In this document: positions 42,825 through 52,040 of the stretch, in pieces | How positions within the stretch are numbered: the stretch's first letter is position 1 | How the letters are laid out: the number at the start of each line of letters is the position of its first letter | Source: Pseudomonas fluorescens | Lineage (GTDB): Bacteria; Pseudomonadota; Gammaproteobacteria; Pseudomonadales; Pseudomonadaceae | Assembly (NCBI RefSeq): GCF_000968015.1 | Contig: NZ_LACH01000015.1 | Location: forward strand, 222 to 52,314 | Length of the DNA stretch: 52,093 nt | Reading direction: 5' to 3' | Program-made: the position numbers and the translations under genes | The notes under the pieces: generated by a model | What the model was told of the DNA's origin: nothing | What the model saw: only the letters and a program-made list of their open reading frames with translations | Database searches by the model: none

Positions 42825-43934
42825 TCACTGGGTGAACGGGATGCTCTCCACCACTTCCAGGTCGTAACCGGTCAAACCCGCGTACTTCAGCGGAGGGCCA
42901 AGATGACGCAGCTTGCCCACACCAAGGTCCTGCAGAATCTGCGCCCCGGTACCCACTTCAGAATAGATGCGCGACTGCGAACGGCTGAACTGACGTGGCG
43001 GCTGGGTCAGCTGCGGCACACGCTCCAGCAGTGCTTGCGACGACTCATGATTGGCCAGCACCACCACCACGCCACGACCTTCCTCGGCGACTCGCTGCAA
43101 CGCCGCCCACAACGTCCAGTTGGACGGACCGCTGTATTCGGCGCCCACCAGATCGCGCAGCGGATCGATCACATGCACGCGCACCAGCGTCGGCTCGTCC
43201 CGGTGCAACTTGCCCATGACCATTGCCATATGGACGCCGCCTTCGATGCGGTCTTCAAAAGTGATCAGCCGGAACGTGCCATGCACAGTGGGCAGTTCAC
43301 GTTCACCGATACGCACGACAGTGCTTTCGGTGCTGAGGCGATAGTGAATCAGGTCGGCGATGGTGCCGATCTTGATTCCGTGCTTGCGCGCGAACACTTC
43401 CAGGTCCGGGCGGCGAGCCATGGTGCCGTCATCGTTCATCACTTCGACGATCACCGAGGCCGGGGTGAAGCCGGCCAGGCGTGCCAGGTCGCAACCAGCC
43501 TCGGTATGGCCGGCGCGAGTCAGTACGCCGCCTTCCTTGGCGCGCAGCGGGAAAATGTGACCGGGTTGCACGAGGTCGGCGGCCCCGGCATTAGCCGCAA
43601 CGGCGGCTGCCACGGTACGCGCCCGGTCGGCAGCAGAAATGCCGGTGGTCACGCCGACAGCGGCCTCGATGGATACGGTGAAAGCGGTGCTGAACACGCT
43701 GCCATTGCTCGGCACCATCTGTTCCAGCCCGAGGCGTTGGCAGTGGTCGTCGGTCAAGGTCAGGCAGATCAGGCCGCGAGCTTCCCGGGCCATGAAGCTG
43801 ATGGCCTCGGCCGTGCAGCAATCGGCGGCCAGCAGCAGGTCACCTTCGTTTTCCCGATCCTCGTCATCGACCAGGAGCACCATTTTGCCTTGTCGATAGT
43901 CTTCGATAATTTCTTCGATGCTGTTGAAGGCCAT
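42825..43934 (-). CDS. DHBP synthase with degenerate GTP cyclohydrolase II domain (RibBX-like)
   Basis: A 369-residue protein. Residues about 1-200 form 3,4-dihydroxy-2-butanone-4-phosphate synthase (DDEDRENEGDLLLAADCC, GHTEAGCDLA), the riboflavin-pathway RibB reaction. Residues about 205-369 align with GTP cyclohydrolase II but lack its zinc cysteines: the expected region reads RVHVIDPLRDLVGAEYSGPS. The second domain is thus probably inactive (RibBX type). ATG 43934 is the conserved start. The gene is divergent from DUF1330 with operator D between them. It presumably raises riboflavin/FMN supply for the monooxygenase system. Confidence 0.85.
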   Translation of the reverse strand: MAFNSIEEIIEDYRQGKMVLLVDDEDRENEGDLLLAADCCTAEAISFMAREARGLICLTLTDDHCQRLGLEQMVPSNGSVFSTAFTVSIEAAVGVTTGISAADRARTVAAAVAANAGAADLVQPGHIFPLRAKEGGVLTRAGHTEAGCDLARLAGFTPASVIVEVMNDDGTMARRPDLEVFARKHGIKIGTIADLIHYRLSTESTVVRIGERELPTVHGTFRLITFEDRIEGGVHMAMVMGKLHRDEPTLVRVHVIDPLRDLVGAEYSGPSNWTLWAALQRVAEEGRGVVVVLANHESSQALLERVPQLTQPPRQFSRSQSRIYSEVGTGAQILQDLGVGKLRHLGPPLKYAGLTGYDLEVVESIPFTQ

Positions 43935-43968
43935 GCTGGGATTCTCAGTGTTTGATGGAAATACTTTG

Positions 43969-43985
43969 TGGTATACCATAATACA
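43969..43985. promoter_or_regulatory. Operator D between ribBX-like and DUF1330 genes
   Basis: TGGTATACCATAATACA is the consensus copy of the GntR-type operator. It lies 34 bp from the RibBX-like start and 21 bp from the DUF1330 start. No convincing -35 was found here, unlike at the other four sites. Confidence 0.68.
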
Positions 43986-44005
43986 AAATAAACCGAGAGG
44001 TCACT

Positions 44006-44302
44006 ATGAAGGCGTACTGGATTGCTCATGTCGATGTCACCGACCCCGATCAATACAGCCAATACACTCAGCGGGCGCCGGCGGCCTTCGCGTTGTATGG
44101 CGGACGGATGTTGGCCCGGGGCGGGCGCAGTGAAGCGCTGGAAGGCGGGCCCACGCCGCAGCGCAACGTGGTGATTGAATTCGACTCGTACGAACAGGCG
44201 CTGGCTTGCTACCGGTCGGAGGAATATCAGGAAGCGAAACGGCACCGCGAAGGCGTGGCCCGGGCTCAGATCATTATTGTCGAGGGTGTGGCGACGTTGT
44301 GA
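44006..44302 (+). CDS. DUF1330 family protein (98 aa)
   Basis: A small dimeric alpha/beta-barrel-type protein. Seen: MKAYWIAHVDVTDPDQYSQY, GGRMLARGGR and QRNVVIEFDSYEQALACYRS. GAGAGG lies five bases before the ATG. It is divergent from the ribBX-like gene and preceded by operator D. DUF1330 proteins have no firmly assigned function but often occur in catabolic clusters as possible isomerases or small-molecule binders. Confidence 0.87.
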   Translation: MKAYWIAHVDVTDPDQYSQYTQRAPAAFALYGGRMLARGGRSEALEGGPTPQRNVVIEFDSYEQALACYRSEEYQEAKRHREGVARAQIIIVEGVATL

Positions 44303-44310
44303 TGCCACCT

Positions 44311-45708
<1,398 letters not shown>

Positions 45709-45796
45709 GGGGTCCGCTCTGAGTGTGGCTGTCCATGCAAAAAGAGCACTTCGATCGCAAGAATCTCCGTGCTCGGTCAGATCAAACAGCCAAGGG

Positions 45797-46186
45797 TTAA
45801 CTGGAGGCCTCGGCATCGGCTTCGGCGAACGCTTCACGGGCGAGCCGGAAACTGTCTACGGCAGCGGGGACGCCGCAATAAATACCGACCTGAAGCAGAA
45901 TTTCGCGTATTTGTTCACGAGTCAGTCCGTTACGCAAGGCGCCGCGTACATGCAGCTTGAGTTCGTGAGGCCGATTGAGGGCCGAAATCATGGCCAAGTT
46001 TATCATGCTGCGCTCTTTAAGCGACAAACCCTCACGGCCCCAGACGTGGCCCCAGCAGTACTCGGTGACCATTTCCTGCAGTGGCCGGGTGAAGTCGTCG
46101 GCGTTCTCGATGGAGCGCTTCACGTAGGCTTCGCCCAGCACCTGGGTGCGGATTTTCAGGCCTTTTTCATACTTCTCGTTGCTCAT
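45797..46186 (-). CDS. Carboxymuconolactone decarboxylase-fold protein (PcaC-like)
   Basis: A 129-residue small helical protein: KIRTQVLGEAYVKRSIENAD resembles PcaC, then MVTEYCWGHVWGREGLSLKE, and REILLQVGIYCGVPAAVDSF at the C-terminal half. The AhpD-type CxxC pair is missing, so peroxidase activity is unlikely and a decarboxylase- or lyase-like role is favoured. It is the fifth gene of the operon. It is not 4-carboxymuconolactone decarboxylase by context, because no protocatechuate genes are near. Confidence 0.82.
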   Translation of the reverse strand: MSNEKYEKGLKIRTQVLGEAYVKRSIENADDFTRPLQEMVTEYCWGHVWGREGLSLKERSMINLAMISALNRPHELKLHVRGALRNGLTREQIREILLQVGIYCGVPAAVDSFRLAREAFAEADAEASS

Positions 46187-46208
46187 ATCATCCTCTCACC
46201 GCAGATCC

Positions 46209-46236
46209 CCTGTGGGAGCGAGCTCGCTCCCACAGG
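46209..46236. repeat. Single REP, perfect 28-bp palindrome
   Basis: CCTGTGGGAGCGAG and its exact complement abut without a loop between the flavin reductase 2 and CMD genes, inside the operon. Confidence 0.8.
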
Positions 46237-46251
46237 TTTTGAGTAAACCTG

Positions 46252-46737
46252 TCAGGCCAAAGCGGGCAGGGGGCCCAGCTTGCCTTTGTGGTAGATCATC
46301 GGCGTCACCGGTTGCTCGGGCAGAATCAGGTTCTTCACCGCGCCGACGATGATCGCGTGGTCACCGCCGTCGTATTCGCGCCACAGTTCGCACTCGATGA
46401 TCGCCGTGGCGTTGCCCAGCAGCGGATTGCCCAGCGCGCTCAAGTGCCAGTCGATGCCATTGGCCTTGTCCTTGCCTTTACCGGCAAATGCATAGGCTTC
46501 GGCGGTCTGGTCGGCGGACAGTAAGTGAATCGCGAACTGCTTGCTGTCGCGCAGGATCGGGTACGTGTCGGAGGCATAGTTGGGGCAGAACAGCACCAGT
46601 GCCGGATCGATCGACAGCGCACTGAAAGCGCTGGCGGTAATGCCGACGATGCCGCCGTCCGGGTCCAGGGTGGTGACCACCGTGACCCCGGAGGGGAACG
46701 AGCTCATGACGTCTTTGTAAATGCCGGGTTCGATCAT
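46252..46737 (-). CDS. Flavin reductase 2 (RutF-like)
   Basis: A 161-residue FMN-binding split-barrel reductase, MIEPGIYKDVMSSFPSGVTV at the N-terminus and ECELWREYDGGDHAIIVGAV. It is about 71% identical to flavin reductase 1, ungapped over the full length. In this operon no LLM monooxygenase is next to it, so it may serve the same monooxygenase or a different one. It lies 13 bp after the aldehyde dehydrogenase. Confidence 0.9.
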   Translation of the reverse strand: MIEPGIYKDVMSSFPSGVTVVTTLDPDGGIVGITASAFSALSIDPALVLFCPNYASDTYPILRDSKQFAIHLLSADQTAEAYAFAGKGKDKANGIDWHLSALGNPLLGNATAIIECELWREYDGGDHAIIVGAVKNLILPEQPVTPMIYHKGKLGPLPALA

Positions 46738-46749
46738 TTCATCTATCTC

Positions 46750-48231
46750 CTAGCGCATCACAAACGGATCAGGCATTGGCGCCTGGGAGAGGTTGATCCA
46801 CACCGTTTTCAGCTCGGTGTAGGCCAGTACCGAATCGATACCGCTCTCGCGTCCATAGCCGCTGTTCTTGAAGCCGCCGATCGGCGCCATGGCCGACACG
46901 GCGCGGTAGGTGTTGACCCAGATGATCCCGGATCGCACATCCCGGGCCAGGCGATGAGCCCTGCCCAGATCGCGAGTCCAGATGCCGGCGGCGAGGCCGA
47001 ACTGCGAGTCGTTGGCAATCGCCAACGCTTCGGCTTCATCTTTGAAACGGATGACCGAGGCCACCGGACCAAAGACTTCTTCCTGCATGATCTTCATCGA
47101 GTTGCGGTCGCATTCGAACAAGGTCGGCTCGTAGAACCAGCCATCGCCCAGATTCTGCGGACGCTTGCCGCCCAGGCGCAGGCGCGCACCTTCGGCGATG
47201 GCGTCGGCGACCAGGCCTTCGACCACAGCCAGTTGCTGCGCGGTGGCCATCGGGCCCATTTCGCTGCTGTCTTCTTGCGGGTTGCCGATGCGGATGCGTT
47301 TGGCGCGTTCGACCAAACGATCGACGAACTCATCGTAGATTTCGTCCTGCACCAGCAACCGCGAACCGGAGACGCAACTCTGACCGGAGGCCGCGTAGAT
47401 CCCGGCAATCGCGCCGTTGATCGCGCTGTCGAGGTCGGCGTCGGCGAAGATAATGTTCGGCGATTTGCCGCCCAGTTCCAGCGACAACTTGGCGAAGTTC
47501 TCGGCGCTGCTGCGCACCACATGCCGTGCCGTCGCGGCGCCACCGGTGAAGGCGATTTTGCGGATCAGCGGATGGCGGGTCAGGGCCGCGCCAGTGCTTG
47601 GGCCGTAGCCGGTGACGACGTTGACCACGCCCGGCGGGATGCCGGCTTCCAGCGCCAGACGCGCCAGTTCGAGAATGGTGGCGGAGGCGTGCTCCGACGG
47701 TTTGATCACGATGGTGTTGCCCGCAGCCAAAGCCGGGGCAAGTTTGATCGCGGTCAGGTACAGCGGACTGTTCCAGGGAATGATCGCGGCGACCACGCCC
47801 ATGGCTTCGTGCACGGTGTAGGCAAACAGGTCGGGCTTGTCGAGGGGCAGGGTGCCGCCTTCGAGTTTGTCGGCCAGGCCCGCGGTGTAGTGGAAGAACT
47901 CCGGCAAGTAGCTGACCTGACCACGGGTTTCGCGGATCAGCTTGCCGTTGTCACGGCTTTCCAGCTGCGCCAGGTGTTCCTTGTTTTCAGCGATCAGATC
48001 ACCCAGGCGCCGCAGCAGTTTGCCGCGTGCGGTGGCGGTCAGGCCGCGCCAGGCGGGGCTGTCGAAAGCCGTCTGCGCAGCCTGTACGGCGCGCTCGACG
48101 TCGGCTTCGTCGGCATCGGGCAGTTCGGCCCAGGCTTGGGCCAGGGCCGGGTTCAGGCTTTCAAAGGTCTTGCCGGACAGGGCATCGACCCATTCACCGC
48201 CGATGCACATCTGGAAGCGTGCGAGTGTCAT
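46750..48231 (-). CDS. Aldehyde dehydrogenase
   Basis: A 493-residue NAD(P)-dependent aldehyde dehydrogenase. Catalytic Cys286 (GQSCVSG), general-base Glu252 (LELGGKSPN) and Asn154 (IPWNSPL) are present, with the NAD-binding FTGGAATARHV and the EEVFGPV C-terminal domain. It oxidises an aldehyde to the acid. The start overlaps the alpha/beta-hydrolase stop by 4 bp. In a Rut-like scheme it would take the place of a semialdehyde-handling enzyme, but the substrate is unknown. Confidence 0.92.
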   Translation of the reverse strand: MTLARFQMCIGGEWVDALSGKTFESLNPALAQAWAELPDADEADVERAVQAAQTAFDSPAWRGLTATARGKLLRRLGDLIAENKEHLAQLESRDNGKLIRETRGQVSYLPEFFHYTAGLADKLEGGTLPLDKPDLFAYTVHEAMGVVAAIIPWNSPLYLTAIKLAPALAAGNTIVIKPSEHASATILELARLALEAGIPPGVVNVVTGYGPSTGAALTRHPLIRKIAFTGGAATARHVVRSSAENFAKLSLELGGKSPNIIFADADLDSAINGAIAGIYAASGQSCVSGSRLLVQDEIYDEFVDRLVERAKRIRIGNPQEDSSEMGPMATAQQLAVVEGLVADAIAEGARLRLGGKRPQNLGDGWFYEPTLFECDRNSMKIMQEEVFGPVASVIRFKDEAEALAIANDSQFGLAAGIWTRDLGRAHRLARDVRSGIIWVNTYRAVSAMAPIGGFKNSGYGRESGIDSVLAYTELKTVWINLSQAPMPDPFVMR

Positions 48232-49061
48232 GCAACGATCCCCTTTATTTGGTTTTGTCGGGAGTGCGCGGTGTCGAGAAACTCCAGCAGCAGCTGGTTG
48301 ACCAGGCGCGGTGATTCTACGGGCATCATATGCCGCTGCTCCGCAAGCACGGCAACTGTCGCGCCGGGAATGCGTGCGGCCAATTGCTCGGCCATTTCCG
48401 GCGTGGAGCCCGGGTCCAGTTCACCGGTGGCGATCAGTGTCGGCACCTGAATGCTGCCCAAGTCGTCGGCGCGGTACATGTCCTGGGTCGCGAACAGCTC
48501 ATAGGTGGTCAGGTAACCCTGTGGGTCATTGTCTGCCAGGGTTTGGCGCAAGGCCGCGATCTGCGCCGGGTTGGCCGCCTGATATTCACGGCTGAACCAG
48601 CGCGACAGGGCGGCTTCGGCGTTGGCATCCGGTCCGTGTTCGGCCGCTTGAGCGGTACGGGCGATGACGCCGGCACGCTGTTCGGGGCTGCGATTGAACA
48701 CGCTGTTGAGCACCACCAGACCTTGCAGGCGTTGCGGGTAATGCAAGGCAAATGCCCGGGCCACCAGGCCACCCATGGAAAAACCGATCACCGTCGCCTG
48801 GGGCAATTGCAGGTGATCGAGCAGCTCCAGCAACTGGTCGGCGTAGCCGAGCAGCGGGGTGCCACTTTCCGGGCGTGGGCTGGCGCCATGGCCGAGCATG
48901 TCGTAGGCAATCACACGGTACTTCGTGGCCAGGCCAACGACCTGGCCGCCCCACATTTCTTTGTTCAGGCCCACGCCGTGGATCAAAACCACGGGCTGGC
49001 CTTGGCCGGTCGCCAGGTAACTGGTGCCAGCCGGGGTGAGTTCAGCGGTGAGCCGAATCAT
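48228..49061 (-). CDS. Alpha/beta hydrolase (RutD/PcaD-like)
   Basis: A 277-residue hydrolase with VLIHGVGLNKEMWGGQ, nucleophile Ser95 (GFSMGG), Asp in GELDPGS and His in QRHMMPVE. The start at 49061 is preferred because AGGAG lies 6 bp upstream; the frame is open earlier. The 4-bp overlap with the aldehyde dehydrogenase gene marks cotranslation. It resembles RutD (266 residues), which hydrolyses aminoacrylate, and enol-lactonases such as PcaD. Substrate is not determined. Confidence 0.87.
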   Translation of the reverse strand: MIRLTAELTPAGTSYLATGQGQPVVLIHGVGLNKEMWGGQVVGLATKYRVIAYDMLGHGASPRPESGTPLLGYADQLLELLDHLQLPQATVIGFSMGGLVARAFALHYPQRLQGLVVLNSVFNRSPEQRAGVIARTAQAAEHGPDANAEAALSRWFSREYQAANPAQIAALRQTLADNDPQGYLTTYELFATQDMYRADDLGSIQVPTLIATGELDPGSTPEMAEQLAARIPGATVAVLAEQRHMMPVESPRLVNQLLLEFLDTAHSRQNQIKGIVA

Positions 49062-49104
49062 GGAGCGCTCCTGCATGCCTTTTTGTTGTTCTTGCCGACC
49101 TTGA

Positions 49105-49695
49105 TTACTGGGCGTTTTCAGCGGCCAGCTCTTCCAGATCGATGTAACGGTTGCCGATGCGTGGGTGCAGGCGGCCGCCATCGGCGCAACCCAGTACCAC
49201 CACGATTTCGTCGGCGCGCGGTGCATCTTCGATTTGCATTTCCAGGGTGATGTAGTGCGAACGCAGGCCTTCGTCGTCCTTGTGCATCATCGGAATCTGG
49301 ATCGAAGTGCCCGGGCCGCCACGCTTGTTGGTAAAGCTCAGGTAGCTCTTGGCTTTCACCGCTTCGCGGTAATGGTTGCCAAAGCGCAGGGTGTGGATCA
49401 CGGCGGAGGCGTGTTCAATTTCACCGTCGGCGCCCACGACAGCAGCCTTGCCGTAAGCCTCGATCTTCTCGGCACCGCCGATGATGCCGACCAGGCGCTC
49501 GACCATCAGCGCGCCGAGGTCGGAGCAATTGGCGCGGATTTCCGGTTTCAGGTCTTCGACAAAGCCGCGGCCCAGCCAAGGGTTTTTCATCACGACGGCC
49601 AGCCCGACCATGGTCACTGGCTTATCGGTGGCCTTGCCGCCTTCGATAAAGGTTTCTTCGACATAGCTGACGATCTTGCGGATTTCGAAACTCAT
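49105..49695 (-). CDS. DUF1185 ('amino acid synthesis') family protein
   Basis: A 196-residue protein beginning MSFEIRKIVSYVEETFIEGG, with NPWLGRGFVEDLKPEIRANC and HASAVIHTLRFGNHYREAVK. The family (AA_synth) has structural data but no firm reaction. GGAGC lies 6 bp before the ATG at 49695; the open frame upstream is not used. It is first in the seven-gene operon, 32 bp after the predicted transcription start, and its placement suggests an early step on the ring-opening product. This is inference. Confidence 0.83.
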   Translation of the reverse strand: MSFEIRKIVSYVEETFIEGGKATDKPVTMVGLAVVMKNPWLGRGFVEDLKPEIRANCSDLGALMVERLVGIIGGAEKIEAYGKAAVVGADGEIEHASAVIHTLRFGNHYREAVKAKSYLSFTNKRGGPGTSIQIPMMHKDDEGLRSHYITLEMQIEDAPRADEIVVVLGCADGGRLHPRIGNRYIDLEELAAENAQ

Positions 49696-49733
49696 GAGCT
49701 GCTCCGTGTAAGGTGAGAGTGTCTGTGCGTCTG

Positions 49734-49761
49734 ATGGTATACCATAATACCGGAAGCGCAA
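49734..49761 (-). promoter_or_regulatory. Operator E and promoter of the DUF1185-to-NUDIX operon
   Basis: The operator is TGGTATACCATAATACC (49735-49751). On the minus strand a -35 TTGCGC (49761-49756) and -10 TACCAT (49739-49734) are 16 bp apart. Operators A and E share GGTATACCATCAGAC in this orientation. Confidence 0.75.
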
Positions 49762-49834
49762 GTCCCTGAGGCGGGTTTCTGGTCGGACGGTGGTTAAAAC
49801 GGAAGAGGGGATGGCTATTGCCAATAAAAAAACC

Positions 49835-49863
49835 AAAAAAAACCCGGCTGATGAGGCCGGGTT
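49835..49863 (-). terminator. Terminator of the response regulator gene
   Basis: AACCCGGC and GCCGGGTT arms with a 7-base loop lie 23 bp after the gene. The minus strand then has eight T's; the plus strand also has a short T run. Confidence 0.88.
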
Positions 49864-49885
49864 TTTCGTTGAGTATTAATGCCTG

Positions 49886-50518
49886 CTACCGCGAGATGAT
49901 CCCGTGATCGATCGCGTATTTGACCAGGGCCGCCGGTTTGTCGATGTTGAGTTTGCGACGGATGCTCAGGCGGTGGGTTTCTACCGTGCGAACGCTGATG
50001 TCCAGTTCGCGGGCCATCTCCTTGTTGTTCAGCCCTTGCGCCATTTTGTACAACACCTGGCTTTCGCGCGGAGTCAGCTCGTTGTCGGTATTTTTATCGG
50101 CGATGAGCCGCTGGGCGATCTCGGCACTGTAAAACGTGCCGCCGCTGGCGATGGCTTCGATCGCCGCGATGATTTCCCGCGACGGTGAGTTCTTCAGTAC
50201 ATAGCCGCTGGCCCCCGCGCGAACGGACTCACTCACGTATTCATTATTGTCGTACATGCTCAGCATCAGCACCTTCAGCGACGGGTACTGGCTGCGTAGC
50301 ACCCGGGTCAACTCAAGGCCGTTCATGTCTTTGAGGCTGATGTCGACCAGTAGCAGGTCAGGCTGGCAGCGTCCGACCATTTCGATCGCGTCCGCACCAT
50401 TCTCGGCTTCGCCCACCACTTCCAGGGGGGCCATGACCGCCAGCAGCGCTTTGATCCCGTCGCGGACCAGGGCGTGATCGTCGACCAGAGCGACGCGGAT
50501 CGGGTAGGGCAGGTTCAT
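49886..50518 (-). CDS. NarL/FixJ-type response regulator
   Basis: A 210-residue response regulator. Receiver residues are Asp13/14 (LVDDH), phospho-acceptor Asp59 (LLVDIS) and a Lys in GYVLKNSP. The C-terminal LuxR-type helix-turn-helix is LTPRESQVLYKMAQGLNNKE, then MARELDISVRTVETH. It lies downstream of the histidine kinase gene on the same strand and is presumably its partner. Target genes are unknown. Confidence 0.92.
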   Translation of the reverse strand: MNLPYPIRVALVDDHALVRDGIKALLAVMAPLEVVGEAENGADAIEMVGRCQPDLLLVDISLKDMNGLELTRVLRSQYPSLKVLMLSMYDNNEYVSESVRAGASGYVLKNSPSREIIAAIEAIASGGTFYSAEIAQRLIADKNTDNELTPRESQVLYKMAQGLNNKEMARELDISVRTVETHRLSIRRKLNIDKPAALVKYAIDHGIISR

Positions 50519-50551
50519 CGCGGTTATTCACTCTTGTTGTCAGGGGGCGAG

Positions 50552-51919
50552 TCAGCGTGTTGTACCGGGCATTTTCATTGGCAGCCAAACGTCCAGCTCA
50601 CTTCGTCCCGGCATCGAGATCAGGTCGAATCGTCCACCAAAATGCTCGACACGTTCACGGATATTACGCAGGCCAATGCCCGCATGACGACGTTCGACCT
50701 GGGCGACGTTGAAACCGATACCGTCATCGACCACCGTCAACCGCACGGAATCTTCGGACCCGTGCAGGGTAATGGAGACGTTTTTAGCCTGGGCGTGTCG
50801 TTCAATATTAGTCAGGCCTTCTTGCACGATGCGAAACAGCGAGACCGCTGCCCCATCGACCAAGTGACAGTCGAATTCGTTGTCGTTATAGGTCACCACC
50901 AGGCCGCTGCGTTGTTCGAATTCTGCAGCGAGTTGACCGATCGCAGCCGGCAGTCCCAGGGTGTCGAGCAGCGAGGAGCGCAGGTCGTGGGAGAGGCTGC
51001 GAACCTCGCCAATCGCTTCACCCAGTCGTTCCGTGGCGTCCCTCAGCGTACTCAAACCCTTGTCGTGGGCTTGTCCATTCTCGAGCAGATGGCTGGCCAG
51101 CTCGAACTGAAACTTGATGGAGACCAGTAGCTGGCTGATGCCGTCGTGCAGTTCGCGGGAAACCCGTGAGCGCTCTTCCTCTTGCAAGCTGACGATACGC
51201 TGAGTCAGGCGCTGAAGTTTTTTGTCGGCCAGACGATGCTCGCTGACGTTAAGTGTCATGCCGCTGGCGAAGACAAACAGCACCGCCACGAGGGCCACCG
51301 CGGCAATCGCCAGCATGGTTTTACGAATGCCCTGGGCCACTTCGTCGCGCGCCTGCTGGGTCGCGCGCTCGACGTCTTCAAGGTAGATGCCGGTGCCGAG
51401 CATCCAGCCCCAACGATCCAGCATCACCACGTAGGCGAGCTTGTCGGTCACCTGGCCGGAAGAGGGTTTGTTCCAGGCATAGCGTTGAAAGCCTTCGCCT
51501 GATTGTGCACTTTTGAGGAGCGCCTGGATCACCGGCAAACCGTGAGGATCCTTCATGTCCCACAGGTATTTACCCACCAGTTCGGACTGGCGCGCGTGCA
51601 TCAGGCTGCGACCTTCGTGGTCGTAGACGAAGAAGTAGCCATTGATGCCAAAGCTGAGTTTGCGCAGTTCTTCCAGCACTTTTTGCTGTGCGTGTTCGTC
51701 ACCGTGGCCGTCGTCGTACAGCGGTTCGATCAGGCTTTGCGCCATTTCGACGTAGTTCTTAAGTTCGGCGCGCTTGCTCGCCAGAATGCTGTCTTCGATC
51801 AGTTGCGCCTGTTGTTCACCCAGTTGCCGGTTCATGGAAATCACTAGCGCGCAGATGACGGCGATGGCCAACACCAGCGGCAGAATCCCGAGCGCGACGA
51901 TTTTGTGTTTGAGCTGCAT
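50552..51919 (-). CDS. Cache-domain NarL-family histidine kinase
   Basis: A 455-residue membrane kinase: helix at about 8-30, an extracytoplasmic sCache_2 domain at about 33-198 (GINGYFFVYDHEGRSLMHAR, GWMLGTGIYLEDV), a second helix at about 200-222, HisKA_3 with His258 in RELHDG, and a C-terminal ATPase domain. The Cache type often senses carboxylates or small organic molecules. GGAG lies five bases before the ATG at 51919. It is followed 33 bp later by its probable response regulator. Confidence 0.9.
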   Translation of the reverse strand: MQLKHKIVALGILPLVLAIAVICALVISMNRQLGEQQAQLIEDSILASKRAELKNYVEMAQSLIEPLYDDGHGDEHAQQKVLEELRKLSFGINGYFFVYDHEGRSLMHARQSELVGKYLWDMKDPHGLPVIQALLKSAQSGEGFQRYAWNKPSSGQVTDKLAYVVMLDRWGWMLGTGIYLEDVERATQQARDEVAQGIRKTMLAIAAVALVAVLFVFASGMTLNVSEHRLADKKLQRLTQRIVSLQEEERSRVSRELHDGISQLLVSIKFQFELASHLLENGQAHDKGLSTLRDATERLGEAIGEVRSLSHDLRSSLLDTLGLPAAIGQLAAEFEQRSGLVVTYNDNEFDCHLVDGAAVSLFRIVQEGLTNIERHAQAKNVSITLHGSEDSVRLTVVDDGIGFNVAQVERRHAGIGLRNIRERVEHFGGRFDLISMPGRSELDVWLPMKMPGTTR

Positions 51920-52040
51920 CTCTGCTCCTGTCCGGACCGAGGGAAGGCGAAGGCCCGGCATCATATGCCAAAGATACGCGCGTCCAGTAGCGGTGCTGGA
52001 CGGAATGACCTGTGGCTGGGTCGCCGACCATTTTCTTGCG

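Noticed and set aside
45797..46186. CMD-fold protein as AhpD peroxidase or protocatechuate-pathway PcaC
   Set aside because: The CxxC pair of AhpD is absent and no pca genes are nearby, so only the fold family is claimed.
46209..46236. Perfect 28-bp palindrome as an operon terminator
   Set aside because: It has no T tract, matches the REP core exactly and lies inside a co-oriented operon.
46525..48450. A 641-codon open frame on the plus strand opposite the aldehyde dehydrogenase and flavin reductase 2 genes
   Set aside because: It is antisense to two clear enzymes, has no domain or ribosome-binding site, and arises from high GC codon bias. The same holds for long antisense frames opposite benA, the RCC1-like gene and the ABC genes.
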